Shown: positions 27,069 through 36,815 of the stretch, one piece after another
How the letters are laid out: every line of letters starts with the position of its first letter
Position numbering within the stretch: position 1 is the first letter of the stretch
Assembly (NCBI GenBank): GCA_035353615.1
Contig: DAOPZY010000011.1
Span: forward strand, 14,886-78,885
Direction: 5' to 3'
From: CAXXOK01 sp035353615
GTDB lineage: Bacteria; Bacillota; Clostridia; Christensenellales; Aristaeellaceae
Length of the DNA stretch: 64,000 nucleotides
The notes under the pieces: generated by a model
Databases searched by the model: none
Told to the model about the DNA's origin: nothing
Seen by the model: the letters and a program-made list of their open reading frames with translations, nothing else
Position numbers and translations under genes: made by a program

Positions 27069-29618
27069 CTATTCAACCCCGCGCAGAAAATGGCCTCCCG
27101 TAACGGGCTGCTCCGGCGGTTGGGCAACGCCGGTGCGCATCAGACCGGCGAAACGTTCGGTAATGGCAAGCTGCTCTGCCTGCGTTTCCATGCTGAAGCT
27201 AACCAGCATCCCCGCGCCCAGCGCGCGGCGAGTTGCCTCCTGCCTGGACAGATCGGTAGGCAGCGCGTTGTACGCCTCTACAACGCAGCCTTCCGATGTG
27301 CGAACCCGTGCCAGCGGAAAGCGGAAACCCTTGCGGTCGGTCAGCGTCGCGTCCGGGCTGGCGCAGGCGCGGTCGGTAGGCCCGCACAGCGCGCACTGAG
27401 CGCGACCGGCGGTTAAACCGCGAGCCACCCGCTCGGGGCAATGGTTCAGCAGCATCACCCGCTCGCGCCCATAAACGCGCAGCAGGCACGGATAATCTTT
27501 CCATACCAGAGCCTTCAGTTCCTCCTTGGAAAGCTCCGGCCACAGCAGATAAAAAGCAACGGAGTTCCCCCACACTTCTCGCAGAGCTTCGCGGTTGGTC
27601 ATCGGTATCCCGTCGCCCAGCGCGATGGGCAAAGGGATCGGGAAACCCAGTTGCCCCACGCTGCCCAGCGCAACGCCGGCGATGCGCTTGCGATGCGCCT
27701 GTATCACGGGTAACGCCTCCTGAAAAGCGCCATCGCTGAGCTGAGGCGGAAGCGACAGCCACGCGCCTTGCGGCAATTGGGCCAGCCCTTCCGACAGCGG
27801 CTGCGCGCGCCAATCCCTTGGCGCATATAGCAGCAAATTCGCCCCGGCTTTCAGCAGCGTCTCGCCCATGGAAGCGTCGCTGAAGCTGATCGCGAGGGTA
27901 TCGGTTAGGTTCTCCTTGCTTTGCCGCTCAGCCCCGGGCATTGCGTCCGGGTAAGGGGCAAGGCCAGCGTCGGTTCCGGCGTCTTGCGGAGAATTGGCAA
28001 CCTCTACGCAGTTTTCCGCGCCCGCGCCGGCCAGCCGATGCGAGCCTATCTGTGCGGTTATTTCTCCCCGCGTCGCTAAATCCGCCTCCGGGGTGCGTCC
28101 GTCCGTTTCGGCGAGCTTCTCCCCCGCCGAAAGCAAGGCTTCCCGCTCAAGGCCGTAGAATGCCGCGCACCGCTGACGGCTGAGCAGGGCGAGCGCGTCC
28201 CTCCGGAGCGCGTTCAGCGCTGAAACCGGCGCGTAAGCGCCGTTCGTGTCCACTTCGGGTACCATCGCCGTAACAAAAGGCGTATCGCCCAGCTTTTGAA
28301 GGGAACGGGCAATCTCCTCCGCCGTCAGCGCGCGCCGAACAGCCGCCTGCGCCGTTTCTCCCCACGCAACGCACTCGGTTTGGCCGTCGCTTACCCGCAA
28401 GCGCAGTGGCTCCCCCACGCGAACCGTCGCGCGCATGGTCACGGGGATGGGCGCTTCCGTCAGGGTTTGCGCCCAGGCAAGCTGTTCCGCATCTGTCGTG
28501 CGCACCACAGGGTCGCCAACGCGGACCGTTTCCCCCGGCCGCAGGCGAAGCGTCGCCCGAGCAGCCTGCGCAGGCCCGGCATAGCGTAATTCCACGTCCG
28601 AAACGCCTTCCACACGCAAGCTATCCCCATCGTGAACCGTCGTTTTCAGGGTTGCGGTCGCAAGCCCCCCCTGCACAGCAGCAATGCGCCCGACGGCCAC
28701 GCCGCCATGGTTCACGCGGTCCACGGAGCACAGAGCCGCGTCCTGCGCGCCAAACGCGTGGCCCACTGTAAACCCGCCCCGGTGAAAAATTTGCATCAGG
28801 CGGTCGCGCTCCTGCGCGTCCATCGGCGCAAAATGCCCGCGAGCCATCGCGTCCAGCGCCTTTCGGTAACTGTCGGTGACCACGGCGACATATTCCGGCC
28901 TTTTCAGGCGGCCCTCAATTTTCAACGAGGTTACGCCGGCCGCCTGCAATTCCGGCAAATGATCGCGCAGGCACAGGTCGCGCATGGATATCAGCGCCGC
29001 TGTATGCTCGCCCAGCGTAACGGCCTGCCGGCAGGGTTGGGCGCAACGCCCCCGGTTGCCGCTGCGTCCGCCCGCCATGCTGGATAGCAGGCATTGCCCG
29101 CTGACGCCGGCGCACAGCGCGCCGTGCGCAAACACTTCCGTTTCAACCCCCAAGCCCGACGCGGCCGCGATGGTTGGCAGCGTGCATTCGCGCGCCAGCA
29201 CCACCCTGCCAAAGCCGTGCTCCCGCGCAAAACGGACCCCCGCGGCGGTGTGCAGCGCCATTTGCGTGCTCGCGTGCAACGCAAGCATCGGAAAGTGCTC
29301 CCGGGCCATGCGGGCCACGCCCAAATCCTGCACAATCACCGCGTCGGCGCGGCAATGCGCAAGGGTCGCCAGCACGCTGAACACCGCTTCCTGCTCGCAT
29401 GGCTTAATCAGCGTATTCACCGTTACATAAATACGCACATGGTGTAAATGGGCATATTGGATCGCCTTTTCCAGAGCTTCCGCGTCAAAATTTGCCGCAG
29501 ACGCGCGCGCGCCAAACTGAGCATAACCCAAATAGACGGCGTTCGCACCGGCGCAAACCGCCGCGCGCAGCGCCGCCTCGTCGCCAGCTGGCGCAAGCAG
29601 CTCCATGGTTTGATTCAT
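27069..29618 (-). CDS. Peptidase U32 family protein (RlhA/TrhP-like)
   Basis: This 849-aa protein begins with the typical MELLAPAGDEAALRAAV, has the U32 block with FAHGALCAG...GQCLLSS and GNRGRCAQPCR (clustered Cys), and a collagenase-like middle domain (DUF3656). A second Cys-rich stretch lies at the C-terminal end (LNHCPERV...CALCGP). U32 proteins were first called collagenases, but many bacterial members hydroxylate RNA (23S rRNA C2501 by RlhA, or tRNA wobble uridine by TrhO/TrhP-type proteins) and hold an iron-sulphur cluster. The long length with DUF3656 is closest to RlhA. ATG 29618 is chosen from the conserved N-terminus; its ribosome binding site is weak. Confidence 0.92.
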   Translation of the reverse strand: MNQTMELLAPAGDEAALRAAVCAGANAVYLGYAQFGARASAANFDAEALEKAIQYAHLHHVRIYVTVNTLIKPCEQEAVFSVLATLAHCRADAVIVQDLGVARMAREHFPMLALHASTQMALHTAAGVRFAREHGFGRVVLARECTLPTIAAASGLGVETEVFAHGALCAGVSGQCLLSSMAGGRSGNRGRCAQPCRQAVTLGEHTAALISMRDLCLRDHLPELQAAGVTSLKIEGRLKRPEYVAVVTDSYRKALDAMARGHFAPMDAQERDRLMQIFHRGGFTVGHAFGAQDAALCSVDRVNHGGVAVGRIAAVQGGLATATLKTTVHDGDSLRVEGVSDVELRYAGPAQAARATLRLRPGETVRVGDPVVRTTDAEQLAWAQTLTEAPIPVTMRATVRVGEPLRLRVSDGQTECVAWGETAQAAVRRALTAEEIARSLQKLGDTPFVTAMVPEVDTNGAYAPVSALNALRRDALALLSRQRCAAFYGLEREALLSAGEKLAETDGRTPEADLATRGEITAQIGSHRLAGAGAENCVEVANSPQDAGTDAGLAPYPDAMPGAERQSKENLTDTLAISFSDASMGETLLKAGANLLLYAPRDWRAQPLSEGLAQLPQGAWLSLPPQLSDGAFQEALPVIQAHRKRIAGVALGSVGQLGFPIPLPIALGDGIPMTNREALREVWGNSVAFYLLWPELSKEELKALVWKDYPCLLRVYGRERVMLLNHCPERVARGLTAGRAQCALCGPTDRACASPDATLTDRKGFRFPLARVRTSEGCVVEAYNALPTDLSRQEATRRALGAGMLVSFSMETQAEQLAITERFAGLMRTGVAQPPEQPVTGGHFLRGVE

Positions 29619-29733
29619 CTTTTTATCAGCGGCTATGCCGCTCCCTTCCCCAAGGCGACCGTTCCGTGCCTGCGCCCAGCCGGCAACCCCGCCCGATGGC
29701 GAAGGCTTGCCGGCCATGCGCCCGACCGGCTTT

Positions 29734-30258
29734 TTACAGCTGATCGAAAGGATACACCTGACCGTTCGTTTCCACACGAATGGACTGGATCACTTGCGGC
29801 ACGGCAGGCCGGTCGCTTCGATCTGTTTTCACGGACACAATTGCCTCGGCAACGTCCATCCCCTCCAGCACCTTGCCAAACGCGGCGTAGGCGCCGTCCA
29901 GATGGGGGCTGTCGCTGGTCATCACAAAAAACTGTGAGCCGGCGCTGTCCTTCATCATGCTGCGCGCCATGCTCAGCACCCCGTAGGTATGCTTGATCGG
30001 GTTCTCGCGGCCATTTTGGGCAAATTCGCCTTTAATGGAGTACCCAGGGCCGCCGGTACCCGTGCCGTTGGGGCAGCCGCCCTGAATCATAAACCCCGGA
30101 ATGCAGCGGTGAAACGTCAGACCGTCGTAAAAACCGCTGTTGGCCAGCGCGATAAAATTACCCACGGACTGCGGCGCGGTTTCGGGGTACAGTTCCCCTT
30201 TCATACGGCCGCCGTTTTGCATGATTATTTCAAAAACCGGATTTGCCAAAACCATCAT
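29734..30258 (-). CDS. Cyclophilin-type peptidyl-prolyl isomerase
   Basis: This 174-aa cytoplasmic cyclophilin accelerates cis-trans isomerisation of proline bonds. The catalytic region FHRCIPGFMIQGG and the SAGSQFFVM and HLDGAYAAFGKV segments are intact. There is no signal peptide. GGGAGGATG shows the ribosome binding site close to two ATGs (30258, 30255); the second gives better spacing. A promoter with 16-bp spacing lies upstream. Confidence 0.95.
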   Translation of the reverse strand: MMVLANPVFEIIMQNGGRMKGELYPETAPQSVGNFIALANSGFYDGLTFHRCIPGFMIQGGCPNGTGTGGPGYSIKGEFAQNGRENPIKHTYGVLSMARSMMKDSAGSQFFVMTSDSPHLDGAYAAFGKVLEGMDVAEAIVSVKTDRSDRPAVPQVIQSIRVETNGQVYPFDQL

Positions 30259-30314
30259 CCTCCCTTGATATCCTAAGGCGGTTATGCCTTATGCCTTCCT
30301 AATACAACCCTTGT

Positions 30315-30342
30315 ATTATAACAGAATCAGGCAAACATGCAA
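30315..30342 (-). promoter_or_regulatory. Promoter of the cyclophilin gene
   Basis: On the minus strand TTGCAT (30342-30337), 16 bp, TGT-TATAAT (30320-30315). The -10 box is perfect and has the TG extension. Confidence 0.7.
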
Positions 30343-30439
30343 GCCTGAGCGGTCTTGCAGGAGAAAAACTGGAAACCAGCGTGCATACAATATGGAATAA
30401 ACTTTCATTTTTTCCAAAAAAACAGAATCTACGTTCAGC

Positions 30440-30468
30440 TTGAAAGCCTCCGCACGTTCTGCTACAAT
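30440..30468 (+). promoter_or_regulatory. Promoter of the PAS-GGDEF-EAL gene
   Basis: TTGAAA (30440-30445), 17 bp, TACAAT (30463-30468), about 75 bp before the ATG at 30544, which has an AAAGGAG site. Confidence 0.7.
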
Positions 30469-30543
30469 CATTGTAACGTTTGTAGCCGCTCACAGATCTT
30501 CGGGAAAGTAAACTCCTATTCTTTGATCGGGAAAGGAGAACCC

Positions 30544-33500
30544 ATGATTGATCTACCTACCGTACTCATCGTGGACGACGCCGCACGCCTGACGGATTTG
30601 AGCCTGTTTGACACAGACTATCAGGTATTTCACGCGTCGGACCTCACGTCGGCCATGGCCGTTCTCCGTGAACACGCCCGAATTGATATCGCGTTGGTGA
30701 ATCTGGAAAGCTCCTTTGAGGATAGTCTCTCGCTTATTTCCGCGCTGCGCGATCAATCTTGCTCGGCATTTCAGCCCTCCATAGGCCTGTTTGTGGATAA
30801 CGCGGACGCTCTCAGGCTCCAAGCCGCCACGGATGCTCAGACTGAGGAGCTGATTCTCCGCCCAACCCATCCCGTGATGCTCCGTAACCATGTTCACAGG
30901 CTTCAAAAAATCCGCTCCTGCCGTTCTACCCGTTATTTCCGGGAGGAATATAAAAACCCGGATGGGCTGATCGACAGCCTGAACACTGCGGTCGGTATTT
31001 TTGAACAGACCGAGGATCGTTTTCAAGCCATGTACCTTAACAGAGCCTTCCTGACCGGCGCGAAGGGCGTTGTGGATATGGAGACTCTCCGCGGAGAGAA
31101 CGCGCTCGCTTTGCTGACCGATCCGCAAGCCCGTCAGGTGCGCGAGGCGCTTCAGAATCATCTGCAGCACGGCACGCTGGTCGATTTGGCTTTAAAGGTG
31201 CCCGCCCGCGCCGGGGGCAAGGAATTGCCCATCCGCTTTCAGGCGCTTTCCATCCGGTATGAGCGGCGACCCTCGCCCATTTTTCTGGTCAGTATTAACG
31301 ATATTTCCAATCAGTGTCAGGCGGAGCAGGCCCTGCTGGAAAGCAACCGCCAGCTATCCTCTTTGATTAACGCCGTGCCGGGCGGCATCGCCGTATACGA
31401 CCTGTCCGACAAGCCGCAAATCCTGTATGCAAACGATATGCTGCGCCTGATGTGCGGCTACACCGCCGAGGAATACAACCGGCTGATGGAACAGGATTTC
31501 CATTTGCTGATCGACAGCCGCGACCACGCGCTGATGGACCGTATGATCGCCGATTTTCGCACCAATCCGCGCCATATGGAGGAATTTTTCCGCATCCGCA
31601 CCGCCGACGGGCAGGTGCGCTGGATGCGCATCAGCGTATCCCCATACGGTCAGGAGCCGCTGTGCAATGCCGTGTTTATCGACGTTACCCACGACAAAGA
31701 GGTGGAAGCCAAAAACGAGCGCATGCGCAACGAGCTTTTCTATCGCTCGGAGTACGATGTGCTCACCGGCATCAACAACCGCGAGGCATTTTACCGCCTG
31801 ACGGCGGAAATGCTGCGCGCCCACAATGATACGGCCTATGTGATGATCGTGATGGACATCGATCGTTTCAAGGTTATCAATGAGCTTTTTGGCAAGGAGA
31901 TTGGCGACCGGATTCTGATATCCATCGCAGACGGGCTAAAGCACCTGCTGGGAGGCGTGGGCACATTCGCGCGTATGGAATCCGACCATTTTGCCGCCTG
32001 CATTCCTCAACGCCTGCTGGACATGGAACGCATCATGCGGCTGTTTGACATCGGCCTGAAACGCCAGAAGCTGGATTATCACATTCAGCTCTCCTTTGGC
32101 ATTTACCAAATCCGCAACATCAACGTGCCCATCAACCACATGTGCGACCGCGCCTCCATGGCGCTGAAAACCGTCAAGGGCAACGCCGTACAGCGGTTCG
32201 CGTTTTATGACGATCAGCTTCGCCAACGCATGCTGGATGAAAACGCCGTGCTGGATGAAATGAACGAAGCGCTGGCGCAGGGGCAGTTCGTCCCCTACCT
32301 GCAACCGATTTTCACCGTGGACACGCGTCAGCCGGTCAGCGTGGAAATCCTCGCGCGCTGGCAGCACCCTAAAAAAGGGTTGATCCTCCCCAACCAGTTT
32401 ATTCCGCTGTTTGAGAGCAACGGCTTTATTTCCAAGTTGGATTCCTTTATCTGGGAACAGGCCTGCATTCTGCTCAGCCGTTGGAAGCGCGAGGGCTATC
32501 CCCTGCCGATTTCCGTCAACATCAGTCGGATCGACCTGTATTCTCCCCACATTTGCGACCAATTGGTGCAGTTGACCGAAAAATATGGCGTGGATCGCTC
32601 CATGCTCCGGCTGGAAATCACGGAAAGCGCTTATTCCAAAGACCCGGACGATCTGGTGCAGATTATCAATCAGCTGCGCGACAAGGGTTTCATGATCCTG
32701 ATGGATGATTTCGGCAGCGGGTACAGCAGCCTGAACGTGCTGATGGATATGCCGGTGGATGTGCTGAAGCTGGACATGCACTTTATGCCCAAGCTGGACA
32801 CCAACCCCAGGGCGGCCAGCATACTGACCAGCGTGGTGCGCATGGCAAAATGGCTGCATATGCCCATCATCGCCGAAGGAGTTTCCACATGGGAACAGCT
32901 CGCCTTCCTGCGCTCCATCGGCTGCGACCACGCGCAGGGCTATCTGTTTGCACGGCCCATGGGGGTGGAAGCGTACACGGAACAGTTTATCCGCGCAGAC
33001 GCCGCTTTCGCCGCAGCCGAGGCTCCGGAGCGGGAAACCGTGGATATTTCGTGCCTGCTCAACGTGGGCCTTCAAACGGACGCCATGTTTAGCGGCATGG
33101 TTGGCGGCATCGGCATCTACGAGCTGTGCGGCGACACGCTGGAAGTGCGCCGCGTAAACGACGGGTACTACGAGTTGTTCCACTGCACCCCCAAGCAGGT
33201 GTTTGACCAGGATCATCAGGCATTGCTGACCGTGCACCCGGACGATCGGGAAGCCTTGCTGGGCATGTGCCGCAAGGCGGCTGCCTCCGGAAAGGTAGAA
33301 CGGTGCATATGCCGCCACATCCACGACAACGGCCAAACGCTGATGTGGCTGGAAGTCCGGCTGCGCTGTCTGGGTCGGGCAGGCGTCAACAACGTGTTCT
33401 GTTTCACGTTCAGCGATGTGACCGAGCAAAAGGCGTTTGAGCAGACCCGGACGCTTAGCAACTATGCCATGCTGCTGCGAAGCGTGTATTCTGTGGTTTA

Positions 33501-35001
33501 TGAGCTGAACATGTCGCAGCGGCATTACAGCGCCGTTTACGCGCCCGACGCCGATCCCGGCATCCGCACGAAGGCTCTGCCATGGGACGCGTTACAGGCC
33601 ACGCTGGCCGGTCTGCTCCCTTCGCCGGATGACGAATTGCTCCATCAAATTTTTACGCCGGGTTACCTGCACGGCAAGCTTGCGGAAAGCAAAAGCGGGC
33701 ATTACCTGATCGAGCGCAAAATCAAAAACGCGGATGGCAGGCTCTGCTGGGCATCCTTCACGTTTATCCGGATTCCGTCCGATACCGCGGAAGAAATTTA
33801 CCTGCTTTGCATCTCCGACGTGGATCACCGCAAGCACGCCGACGAGCTGCTAACGGAAAACCAGCTGTTGCAGTTAAAGCAACAGGAGCAGTTGCGTTAT
33901 CAGGCGCTCATAGAGCATCTGGGCACGTCGCTGTTGGAGTGGGATATCCGTCAGGGCCGGTTGATCGCCTCCCCGGGCTATCACCAGTATGCCGTAAGCA
34001 CGTTTGATTTGCGCACGCTCCTATCACACAAGGATTTGGAAGGCTTCGTCTACCCGCACGACCTGAACCTGTACCGCCATTTTGTGGACGATTTGCTTTC
34101 CCGTAACAGCAGCGCGGTCACGCTCCGGCTGATGCAGGTGGATGGGCAATTTGTGTGGTGCCGTTTGCTCGGGAGCCTGATTTCCGACGCGAATGGCCAT
34201 ATGGAGCGCTTTGTGGCCGCCATTAGCCAGATTGACGAACAGATCAAAATTCGGGAAAGTTATCTGGATGAACAGACCCGTTTCCAAACCTTTGCGGATA
34301 ATTTTCTGGTCGGGCTGGGCATCTTCGAGGTCAGGGACGGCAAGCAGAATATTTTGTACCTGAGCGGAGGGTACCGGCAAATGATCGGCTACGCTGAAAA
34401 CGAGCCGTTCTACGACCCGGAATACGCATATTCCGGCATCTACCCCGAGGATATTCCCCGGTTTGAAGCCTCCACCCGCGAGCTGCTCAGCACGGGTAAA
34501 CCGTACACCATCGAGTACCGGGTGTACCATAAGGACGGACGCATCCGCTGGATGCGCTCGCTCAATTCCGTTTACCCAGGCCCCGCGCCGGAGGTATCCC
34601 GAATTTTCGCGGTCATCCAGGATATTACGGAGCTTCGGGCGCTGCATTCGCGCATGGACACCCTGACCAACACCCTGCCCATGGGGCTTGGGGTATACAG
34701 CCTGACAAACCCGCCGTCAGTTCGGTTTGAAAACCTGCGCATGACGGAATTGTTGACCCGGCTGATGGGCGAGCCTTCTGTCGGGGAGGAGCGTAAGGCG
34801 TTCCAGCTTACGGACACGCACATTTTGGAAGCCGTGGCTGAGGCGGCGCGGCAGGGTATCAGCGATATGGACACGCTGTATCGCCTCGGGAATCCGGACG
34901 GCCCGCGCGTGCGGGCGCTAAGCGCAATATCGGTGTACGAAGGCGATCTGACCTGTTACTGCGCGCTGATACCGGCGCACCCAACCCAACCTGACAAGTG
35001 A
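30544..35001 (+). CDS. Large multi-PAS protein with degenerate GGDEF and apparently active EAL domain
   Basis: This 1,485-aa cytoplasmic signalling protein begins with a receiver-like domain (VLIVDDAARL), then PAS domains, a GGDEF domain, an EAL domain, and at least three more PAS/PAC units. In the GGDEF domain the signature is replaced by ESDHF (near residue 480), so diguanylate cyclase activity is unlikely. The EAL domain keeps the needed residues: Glu of EILARW (about 600), VNIS, EITES, DDFGSGYSS (about 721), the Lys of LKLD, AEGV and QGYLF. It therefore probably hydrolyses cyclic di-GMP, tuned by PAS ligands. The receiver lacks an obvious partner kinase. ATG 30544 is chosen for its ribosome binding site. 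Confidence 0.92.
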   Translation: MIDLPTVLIVDDAARLTDLSLFDTDYQVFHASDLTSAMAVLREHARIDIALVNLESSFEDSLSLISALRDQSCSAFQPSIGLFVDNADALRLQAATDAQTEELILRPTHPVMLRNHVHRLQKIRSCRSTRYFREEYKNPDGLIDSLNTAVGIFEQTEDRFQAMYLNRAFLTGAKGVVDMETLRGENALALLTDPQARQVREALQNHLQHGTLVDLALKVPARAGGKELPIRFQALSIRYERRPSPIFLVSINDISNQCQAEQALLESNRQLSSLINAVPGGIAVYDLSDKPQILYANDMLRLMCGYTAEEYNRLMEQDFHLLIDSRDHALMDRMIADFRTNPRHMEEFFRIRTADGQVRWMRISVSPYGQEPLCNAVFIDVTHDKEVEAKNERMRNELFYRSEYDVLTGINNREAFYRLTAEMLRAHNDTAYVMIVMDIDRFKVINELFGKEIGDRILISIADGLKHLLGGVGTFARMESDHFAACIPQRLLDMERIMRLFDIGLKRQKLDYHIQLSFGIYQIRNINVPINHMCDRASMALKTVKGNAVQRFAFYDDQLRQRMLDENAVLDEMNEALAQGQFVPYLQPIFTVDTRQPVSVEILARWQHPKKGLILPNQFIPLFESNGFISKLDSFIWEQACILLSRWKREGYPLPISVNISRIDLYSPHICDQLVQLTEKYGVDRSMLRLEITESAYSKDPDDLVQIINQLRDKGFMILMDDFGSGYSSLNVLMDMPVDVLKLDMHFMPKLDTNPRAASILTSVVRMAKWLHMPIIAEGVSTWEQLAFLRSIGCDHAQGYLFARPMGVEAYTEQFIRADAAFAAAEAPERETVDISCLLNVGLQTDAMFSGMVGGIGIYELCGDTLEVRRVNDGYYELFHCTPKQVFDQDHQALLTVHPDDREALLGMCRKAAASGKVERCICRHIHDNGQTLMWLEVRLRCLGRAGVNNVFCFTFSDVTEQKAFEQTRTLSNYAMLLRSVYSVVYELNMSQRHYSAVYAPDADPGIRTKALPWDALQATLAGLLPSPDDELLHQIFTPGYLHGKLAESKSGHYLIERKIKNADGRLCWASFTFIRIPSDTAEEIYLLCISDVDHRKHADELLTENQLLQLKQQEQLRYQALIEHLGTSLLEWDIRQGRLIASPGYHQYAVSTFDLRTLLSHKDLEGFVYPHDLNLYRHFVDDLLSRNSSAVTLRLMQVDGQFVWCRLLGSLISDANGHMERFVAAISQIDEQIKIRESYLDEQTRFQTFADNFLVGLGIFEVRDGKQNILYLSGGYRQMIGYAENEPFYDPEYAYSGIYPEDIPRFEASTRELLSTGKPYTIEYRVYHKDGRIRWMRSLNSVYPGPAPEVSRIFAVIQDITELRALHSRMDTLTNTLPMGLGVYSLTNPPSVRFENLRMTELLTRLMGEPSVGEERKAFQLTDTHILEAVAEAARQGISDMDTLYRLGNPDGPRVRALSAISVYEGDLTCYCALIPAHPTQPDK

Positions 35002-35010
35002 ACCGGCTTG

Positions 35011-35048
35011 CGGGGAAAGCGGCGCTGAACGTCGCCTTCCCCGTTTTT
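35011..35048 (+). terminator. Terminator after the EAL-domain gene
   Basis: CGGGGAA...TTCCCCG with an inner GGCG/CGCC pair, followed by TTTTTG. Confidence 0.8.
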
Positions 35049-35096
35049 GTCGCAGGATGTTATATTAAAACGGTCTGCGCGGATTTTCCGATCCTC

Positions 35097-35126
35097 TTGA
35101 CGGCCCGGCCGTTTCCAGCGTATCAT
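35097..35126 (+). promoter_or_regulatory. Promoter of the unknown DxD protein gene
   Basis: TTGACG (35097-35102), 18 bp, TATCAT (35121-35126), about 120 bp before the ATG at 35244. Confidence 0.55.
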
Positions 35127-35243
35127 GAGGCGAATCGGCATTTGGGTTCGCCTTGCGGGCGCAAACAGAGGGCTGGCCTGTGATGGTGCTTGGGTTGTCG
35201 CGCGGCGCGTCCAACATGTCCTACCCACGGAAAGGGGTACTTC

Positions 35244-36815
35244 ATGCTCAATCCCCGGATTTTGGTTGTGTTCACCGGCGTTGACAACGCGGACGCCTTG
35301 CTGGATATGGCGCTTGAGGCGCTTGCGAACGCGGGCAGCCCGTATTCCTTGCGCTTTGCGGCGCCCCTCCGGTTGCAACCGGCGATTTCCTCCGCCGAAT
35401 TGCCGCCGGGCGCGCTCCGTTTGGACGATCTGAAATTTTATGAGGACGGCGAAGGGCTGGAAGGCGCTTTGCGGACGGTCACCGATGAAACGCACGTGCT
35501 TGCGTTGGAAGGCGAATATGTTTTCCGTGAAAAATGGGAGCGCGTTCTGCTCTCCCGTTGGAATCGGATTTCCGTAAAAGATGCCCTCATGACCGCGCTG
35601 ATAGGCGGGGAGGGGCAAACGGCGCAAGCCTATTTGCCAGCGTTTGGCCCAAAGCCGGAAGGCGACGCCGTATGCCTTGGGCGGGGCCTCGCGCTTGTAT
35701 GCAGCGCCGCGCCGGTGCGCACGCTGATTGTGCATCCCGGCTTTTGGTTTGGGCGTATTGAAACCGTCCGTCGCATTCACCCGGACCCCCAAACGCTCTC
35801 CATTGCAGCTTTCGCCGCCGGGATCGGGGTTTTTGCGCTGGATCGCACTCCCCTGTGGCCCGCGGCCGGGGAACCTACGGAAGCATGGCTCGCCATGCCC
35901 GGGCCGGAAATCCTGCCGCCTACGGTTCTGGCGCGATTTGAGCAGTTCGCCGGGCTTTCCCTCGCAAACTGGACGGTCACCGTGCGCGCCACGCAGGGCC
36001 TGTTTAACGTGGAGGATGGATATCCCCAACGCCTGCCATTCCGGCTTACGCTCCGGCAGGTTCAGCAGGCGGCGTTTCGCCGGGCGCAATCGGTTGCCCC
36101 GCTTGCGGTAACCGCGTTCATTGACCTGCCGGACGCACTGCACCCGCAGCCGTCCTATTTGCTCCGTTTTTCCTATCTGATGGGCTTAAAGCACCTGCCG
36201 CTGACCCTGTATGCGGGCGGCGAGGCCGAGCGGTACCTGCGCTCGCGCTTTCCCAATTCACTGTCCTACCCGGAGCGTTCGCTTCTGCCCCGCTCCACCC
36301 TGTCGGAAGGGATGTCGCCCATGCAGTTTTTTTTGCGCAACAAACTGCCGCTTCTGCAACGCGCCCTGCGTTCCTACCCGACCTTCAGCCACATTGCGTG
36401 GGTGGATATCGATACCCTTCCCTACCCGGTTTGCCCACAGGCTGCGCTCGATTTTGCCCCGCTGATGGATCAGCGCGTACACATCGGCTGGGTAGCCGAC
36501 GAGCCGGATACGAGCCTGATGGTTGTGCCCAGCCGGTGCCTGAAATTGCTGGTGCGCGAGGTGCAGGCGGTAACCCAGTTCGATGTGGCCATGAAGCGCA
36601 GCTTCTCCGAGCGCGCGCTGATGCGGCGGCTGATGGAGAAATTTCCGGATTTGTTTACCCTGCACCCTTTGCCGGAAAAAGGGCTGCTGTTCCTGACCGC
36701 AGTGGACCCGGCGCTGCTGTCCGCGCCGCACCGGCAGGCGCTTTGCGACCTGCAGCCGCCCTTGCCCGCGCCGCCCGCCGCGTCTGCGCAGAAAGAGAGG
36801 AAACCTTATGCCTGA
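35244..36815 (+). CDS. Unknown protein with glycosyltransferase-like DxD segment (523 aa)
   Basis: I do not recognise the family. The protein is soluble, without signal peptide or membrane helix. The first third starts like a GT-A glycosyltransferase (RILVVFTGVDNADAL, later LALEGEYVF), and the second half has its own nucleotide-sugar-like region with WVDIDTLPYP, a DxD motif of the kind that binds metal and nucleotide sugar. Two GT-A-like halves in one chain is therefore possible but unproven. ATG 35244 follows GGAAAGGGG. Its stop overlaps the start of the thioesterase gene by 8 bp, so the two are co-translated. Confidence 0.8.
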   Translation: MLNPRILVVFTGVDNADALLDMALEALANAGSPYSLRFAAPLRLQPAISSAELPPGALRLDDLKFYEDGEGLEGALRTVTDETHVLALEGEYVFREKWERVLLSRWNRISVKDALMTALIGGEGQTAQAYLPAFGPKPEGDAVCLGRGLALVCSAAPVRTLIVHPGFWFGRIETVRRIHPDPQTLSIAAFAAGIGVFALDRTPLWPAAGEPTEAWLAMPGPEILPPTVLARFEQFAGLSLANWTVTVRATQGLFNVEDGYPQRLPFRLTLRQVQQAAFRRAQSVAPLAVTAFIDLPDALHPQPSYLLRFSYLMGLKHLPLTLYAGGEAERYLRSRFPNSLSYPERSLLPRSTLSEGMSPMQFFLRNKLPLLQRALRSYPTFSHIAWVDIDTLPYPVCPQAALDFAPLMDQRVHIGWVADEPDTSLMVVPSRCLKLLVREVQAVTQFDVAMKRSFSERALMRRLMEKFPDLFTLHPLPEKGLLFLTAVDPALLSAPHRQALCDLQPPLPAPPAASAQKERKPYA

